DNA of 38,731 nucleotides from Capillibacterium thermochitinicola (GTDB lineage: Bacteria > Bacillota > UBA4882 > UBA10575). The notes beneath the pieces are model-generated. The model ran no database searches and had not been told where the DNA came from. It saw only the letters and a program-made list of their open reading frames with translations. The translations under genes were made by a program, and so were the position numbers. Location of the stretch: assembly GCF_013664685.1 (NCBI RefSeq), contig NZ_JAAKDE010000017.1:1-38731 (forward strand), written 5' to 3'. Below, in pieces: positions 35,463-38,731 of this stretch (positions are counted from its first letter, which is position 1; every line of letters begins with the position of its first letter).

Positions 35463-37281
35463 CGTACTCACCCTTTACACCCTGCCCCTCTTCGTCACTG
35501 TGGAAGATTGCGCCCTCGCCATACATTTTCGCATATAACCCGTGGGCTTGTAATAACTCCTCATGGGTACCGACCTCCACAATTTTTCCGTGGGAAAGGA
35601 CGACAATTTTGTCCGCCCCCTGGACGGTGGAGAGGCGATGGGCAATGATAAAGGTGGTCCTTCCTTTCATTAAGCGTTCCAGGGCCTCCTGCACCAGCCG
35701 TTCCGCTTCGGTGTCCAAAGCCGAGGTGGCTTCGTCCAGGATCAGGATCCGCGGGTTCCGCAGGAGCGCCCGGGCGATGGCAATCCGTTGCTTTTGTCCC
35801 CCCGAAAGCTGGGAGCCCCGTTCCCCGGCCAGGGTTTGGTAGCCGTTGGGGAGCGCGGTAATGAACTCATGGGCATTGGCCATCTTTGCCGCGTTGATAA
35901 TCTCTTCCTCGGTGGCGTCCGGTTTTCCGTAGGCAATATTCTCCCAGATGGAGACCCCAAATAAGATCGTCTCCTGGGGGACCAGGCCGATCTGCCGGCG
36001 TAGGGAAAATATTCTCACATCCCGCACATCATAACCGTCCACCAGCACCGCCCCGCTGGTCGGCACGTAAAAACGGGGTATCAAATTGACCAGACTGGTT
36101 TTCCCGGCTCCGCTGGGCCCCACCAGGGCCACCACTTCACCGGGGGCCACTTTTAAATTGATCCCGGAAAGAATCTCCTGGCCCGGGCGGTACCCAAAGC
36201 TGACATTGACAAATTCCACTTCACCCTTGATTTCCGGCAAGACGATGGCGTTTGGTTTGTCCTGTAAGTCTTCCCGGTGATCCAGGATCTCAAACAACCG
36301 GTCCGCGCCGGCCAGCGCCTGCTGAAAAGTGTTGATGGTGTTGGTCAGGGTGGTGATCGGGGTTCCGAGCATTCCGATGTAGGTGAAGAAGGTGACTAAA
36401 CTCCCGGTGGTTAACCGGCCATAGAAAACCTCCAGCCCGCCGTACCAGAGCACCAGGGCAAGCCCCACCACATAAAGGATCTCCACCATCGGGGTTAACA
36501 AAGCGATCGCTTGCGCCGACTTCATATTTGCGTTGAAACTGGCTTCGTTTTCCCGGGCAAACCTTTTCGCCTCGTGTTTTTCCATGGTAAAAGCTTTTAC
36601 TACCCTGATTCCGGTAAAAATCTCTTGGAGCACTGCCGTCAGATCGGCAATGGTTTCCTGCACCCGGTGGCTGATCCCCCGGATCCGCTGGCCGGCTTTG
36701 GAGACCACAAAAACAATGAGCGGTAACACGGTGAGGGTAATTAAAGCCAGCCGCCAGTTTAGCAAAAAAACGGCGACCAGGATCCCCACCAGCATAAAGC
36801 CATTGGATAGGAGGGAGATGACCCCGGAGGAAACAATATTTTGAATTTGCCCCACATCACTGGTGATCCTGGCAATCAACTCGCCGACCCGCTGTCCCTC
36901 CAAAAACCCCACCGACATTCTTTGGAGATGTTGAAAAACCTCTTCCCGCAGGTTGGTTACCACCCGTTGCCCTAGATAGCTGGTGAGGTAACGTTGGAAA
37001 TAGGAGAAAAAACCTTTGACCAGAGCGAGAAAGAGAACGCCCACCACAATTACATTTAAGAGCCTTATGTTTCCCCCGGCATTAAAAACCCGGTCAATAA
37101 GGTAATTCCCAAAAAGATAAGGAAAAGCTAGATTGACGAGGGAGACAATGACCATCGCCAAAATGGCTCCGCTGAATTCCTTCCAATAAGGTTTAACGTA
37201 GAGAAAGAGCCGGTAACCGGTGCTCATTTGAACTTTGGTTTCTCTTTCTCGTCCTTTGTTCATTCTTTTCAACAAAATCAA
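35452..37281 (-). CDS. MsbA-like ABC transporter, fused permease and ATPase
   Basis: A half-transporter of about 609 residues. The N-terminal six-helix membrane domain (FLYVKPYWKEFSGAI to PITTLTNTINTFQQAL) is followed by the nucleotide-binding domain with Walker A GPSGAGKT, the Q-loop, signature LSGGQKQRIAIARALL, Walker B ILILDEATSALD and the H-loop IIAHRLSTV. In an envelope cluster this fits an MsbA-type lipid A or glycolipid flippase. Start codons are uncertain: TTG 37281 overlaps the stop of the upstream gene and has AAAGGA upstream, while ATG 37263 or ATG 37227 would give slightly shorter products. The long upstream frame extension is inside the neighbouring gene. Confidence 0.88.
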   Translation of the reverse strand: MILLKRMNKGRERETKVQMSTGYRLFLYVKPYWKEFSGAILAMVIVSLVNLAFPYLFGNYLIDRVFNAGGNIRLLNVIVVGVLFLALVKGFFSYFQRYLTSYLGQRVVTNLREEVFQHLQRMSVGFLEGQRVGELIARITSDVGQIQNIVSSGVISLLSNGFMLVGILVAVFLLNWRLALITLTVLPLIVFVVSKAGQRIRGISHRVQETIADLTAVLQEIFTGIRVVKAFTMEKHEAKRFARENEASFNANMKSAQAIALLTPMVEILYVVGLALVLWYGGLEVFYGRLTTGSLVTFFTYIGMLGTPITTLTNTINTFQQALAGADRLFEILDHREDLQDKPNAIVLPEIKGEVEFVNVSFGYRPGQEILSGINLKVAPGEVVALVGPSGAGKTSLVNLIPRFYVPTSGAVLVDGYDVRDVRIFSLRRQIGLVPQETILFGVSIWENIAYGKPDATEEEIINAAKMANAHEFITALPNGYQTLAGERGSQLSGGQKQRIAIARALLRNPRILILDEATSALDTEAERLVQEALERLMKGRTTFIIAHRLSTVQGADKIVVLSHGKIVEVGTHEELLQAHGLYAKMYGEGAIFHSDEEGQGVKGEYGEK

Positions 37282-38321
37282 GCCTGTCCTTTCCTTCTTT
37301 TCTCTAAGAAGTCCCGGATGGCCTCCGCCGCCCGTTCGGCGGCATGCCCGTCGGGTTGATAAAAGATCTCCTCCCGGGCACTCCGGCGTTCTTTCGCGTA
37401 GGCTTCCGGATGGGCTAAAGCCTCTTGCACCGTCGCCCAGACCTGACCGCGGCGTTTCACCACCGGCCCGCACCGCCAAACCCAGGTCTTCCGTTGGCCA
37501 AAGGGCAGGGGACGGGGGTCCAGAAAGACAAAGGGCCGGTCAAAACAGAGAAACTCATGGGTGACCGCAGAAATATCGGCAATCAAGAGATCGGCCCCCG
37601 CCATGACCGGAATGACATCGTATTCATAACCCAGCAATTTAATCCTGGGGTTTTGGCCGGCCAACGTTTCCACCATGCGGTAATTGCGCCGGTCATACCT
37701 TTTAGTATTAGGATGAAGTTTCACGATTAAGTTATACCCTTCCGGCATTCCGGAAAGAACCTCCGCGCCATATTTGGGCAAACTCGTATTGAATTTGCTA
37801 TCTTGCCAGGTGGGTGCATATAAAACCGTGGGCAAATCCGGATCAAGGCCCAGGCGCTTTATGGTTTCTTCCCGGTCAAACTCCCCCTTGAAAACCCGGT
37901 CGGCTTTAGGATAACCGACAATGGCGTAATTGTCTTCCGTGAGTAAACCGGCAGCCTTCATCAACCGGTGAGCCCGCTGCCCCGGGAGCAAAAGGAAGTC
38001 ATAATCCCGGATTTTACTGCTATACCCATAAGTTTTATCGGAAGTCCCGTGAAAGACCTGGATATGAGCGGTATCAAATTTCACATTCAAGTAGCTTTTG
38101 GAATAATCCGGTTGGATAATGGCCTCGGGCTTTAGTTCCGCCAATCTCTGTTGCAATTCGGCCCGGGTGGCGTAAAATTCCGCCTTCACTTCGGGAAAAT
38201 CTTCGCGCAGGATCCGGAAGGAATCCGGCCCGTCGGTCAGGACCGTTCCGCCCAGGACTTTTGCAATATAAATAAATGAAGGGATCTGATGAATAGAGTT
38301 GTCCACATAATAAGCAATCAA
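37278..38321 (-). CDS. CDP-glycerol glycerophosphotransferase-family protein
   Basis: The 347-residue GT-B-like protein has QVFHGTSDKTYGYSSKIRDYDFLLLPG, VLYAPTWQDS, LIVKLHPNTKRYD and the donor-side DLLIADISAVTHEFLCFDRPFVFLDP (the DxSS-x-x-x-E-type motif), all typical of TagB/TagF-family transferases that add glycerol phosphate or related groups to envelope polymers. In an LPS-like cluster it may modify a core or polysaccharide. Start TTG 38321 has GGAAGG upstream. It overlaps the msbA-like gene by four bases. Confidence 0.8.
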   Translation of the reverse strand: MIAYYVDNSIHQIPSFIYIAKVLGGTVLTDGPDSFRILREDFPEVKAEFYATRAELQQRLAELKPEAIIQPDYSKSYLNVKFDTAHIQVFHGTSDKTYGYSSKIRDYDFLLLPGQRAHRLMKAAGLLTEDNYAIVGYPKADRVFKGEFDREETIKRLGLDPDLPTVLYAPTWQDSKFNTSLPKYGAEVLSGMPEGYNLIVKLHPNTKRYDRRNYRMVETLAGQNPRIKLLGYEYDVIPVMAGADLLIADISAVTHEFLCFDRPFVFLDPRPLPFGQRKTWVWRCGPVVKRRGQVWATVQEALAHPEAYAKERRSAREEIFYQPDGHAAERAAEAIRDFLEKRRKGQA

Positions 38322-38731
38322 CGCGCACGCCTTCCTTCCTTGTCTTTCCTGTCTCCTCTTTCGACCTTAGCATATCCGCCGGTGCCGTCTTTTTTTCACC
38401 TGCAGATGGTTCATCATTAAGCTTTCGAGGTAGACTAACCGTAATCCTGCCCGCCATTTCACTTTTTATTGTTACCGCCCATGTCTTCTTTATCTTCTGA
38501 GGGCTTGCCCTCCTGCCTATTGTTGCCGATACGGCCGGGCCTGGCGCCACCGGACGAAAGCCGTCATTTCCGGTTGCCGTTTGCAAGTTTTCCCATTTAT
38601 GTTAGTGTAAAATTACTGTAGATTTTATGGAGGAGATATCTTTACAAAAAGAGAAGAGGAACCTCACATTCGGCAAGAATGAATACCCCCCGAAGGAGGT
38701 CGAGGTTCTTCATGGATTTAGTTCGTTTAGT
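38322..38731. other. Right-end region, no confirmed gene; possible start of an ORF or insertion sequence at the edge
   Basis: A minus-strand frame across 38330-38586 lacks recognisable motifs and mostly overlaps the upstream gene, so it is not called. Near the edge, GAAGGAGGTCGAGG is followed by ATG at 38712 (MDLVRL...), which runs off the window. The inverted AACCTC/GAGGTT pair at 38661-38706 suggests a leader hairpin. The sequence looks like the left part of a mobile element, but too little is present to say. Confidence 0.3.

Noticed and set aside
38074-38586. 170-codon minus-strand ORF
   Set aside because: Half of it lies in another frame of the CDP-glycerol transferase-like gene, and the rest shows no motif; at most a remnant.

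Overview
The window looks like chromosomal DNA from an anaerobic, diderm (outer-membrane) member of the Firmicutes/Bacillota. The evidence is indirect. FprA-type flavodiiron protein, FeoAB, HypAB, a CymR-like Rrf2 regulator and a DUF5320/DUF134 pair are typical of anaerobic Firmicutes, ribosome binding sites are strong AGGAGG types, and lpxA, two LpxB-related glycosyltransferases, an MsbA-like exporter and an O-antigen ligase-like protein imply a lipid A or LPS-type outer membrane. The genus cannot be fixed from sequence alone.

Layout. 0.3-5.2 kb: flavodiiron protein and a Gdt1-type cation transporter with an unusual cysteine-bearing tail, then a decayed two-component system and a DUF3108-like exported protein. 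5.2-12.3 kb (minus): a complete-looking F1Fo-ATP synthase operon, atpZ-I-B-E-F-A-G-D-C, with no separate delta gene (atpH). Instead the alpha subunit carries about 105 extra N-terminal residues whose sequence matches the C-terminal domain of delta/OSCP. 12.5-16.1 kb: DUF5320 and DUF134 genes behind a promoter with two identical palindromes, an RlmI-like methyltransferase, a gene-poor stretch with remnants and a perfect hairpin, and an NlpC/P60-like protein. 16.1-18.1 kb: ridA and an Rrf2 regulator divergent from cysK. 18.2-21.0 kb: feoA-feoB and a convergent DtxR/MntR-family regulator. 21.3-26.7 kb: a FadR-type GntR regulator, a 926-residue iron-sulfur flavoprotein, hypA, hypB and a methyltransferase. 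26.8-29.5 kb: a short RIC-like protein, a P1B-type ATPase with a CPG motif and a separate HMA metallochaperone, behind a candidate FNR/CRP-type site. 29.6-38.3 kb: envelope cluster (lpxA, an lpxC remnant, LpxB-like, waaL-like, GT2, LpxB-related, msbA-like, CDP-glycerol transferase-like).

How they work together. Several blocks concern metals, thiols and redox in an anaerobe: Fe(II) uptake with its probable regulator, metal efflux with chaperone, cysteine synthesis beside the enamine deaminase RidA, nickel chaperones beside an electron-transfer flavoprotein, and oxygen/NO detoxification. The envelope genes would make and export a glycolipid, but lpxC is a fragment here, so the lipid A pathway must be completed elsewhere or be decaying.

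The most notable feature is the ATP synthase: the arrangement suggests that atpH was reduced to its stalk-binding domain and fused to atpA, which would place three copies of that domain on each F1 head. No rRNA, tRNA, CRISPR array or complete insertion sequence was recognised.
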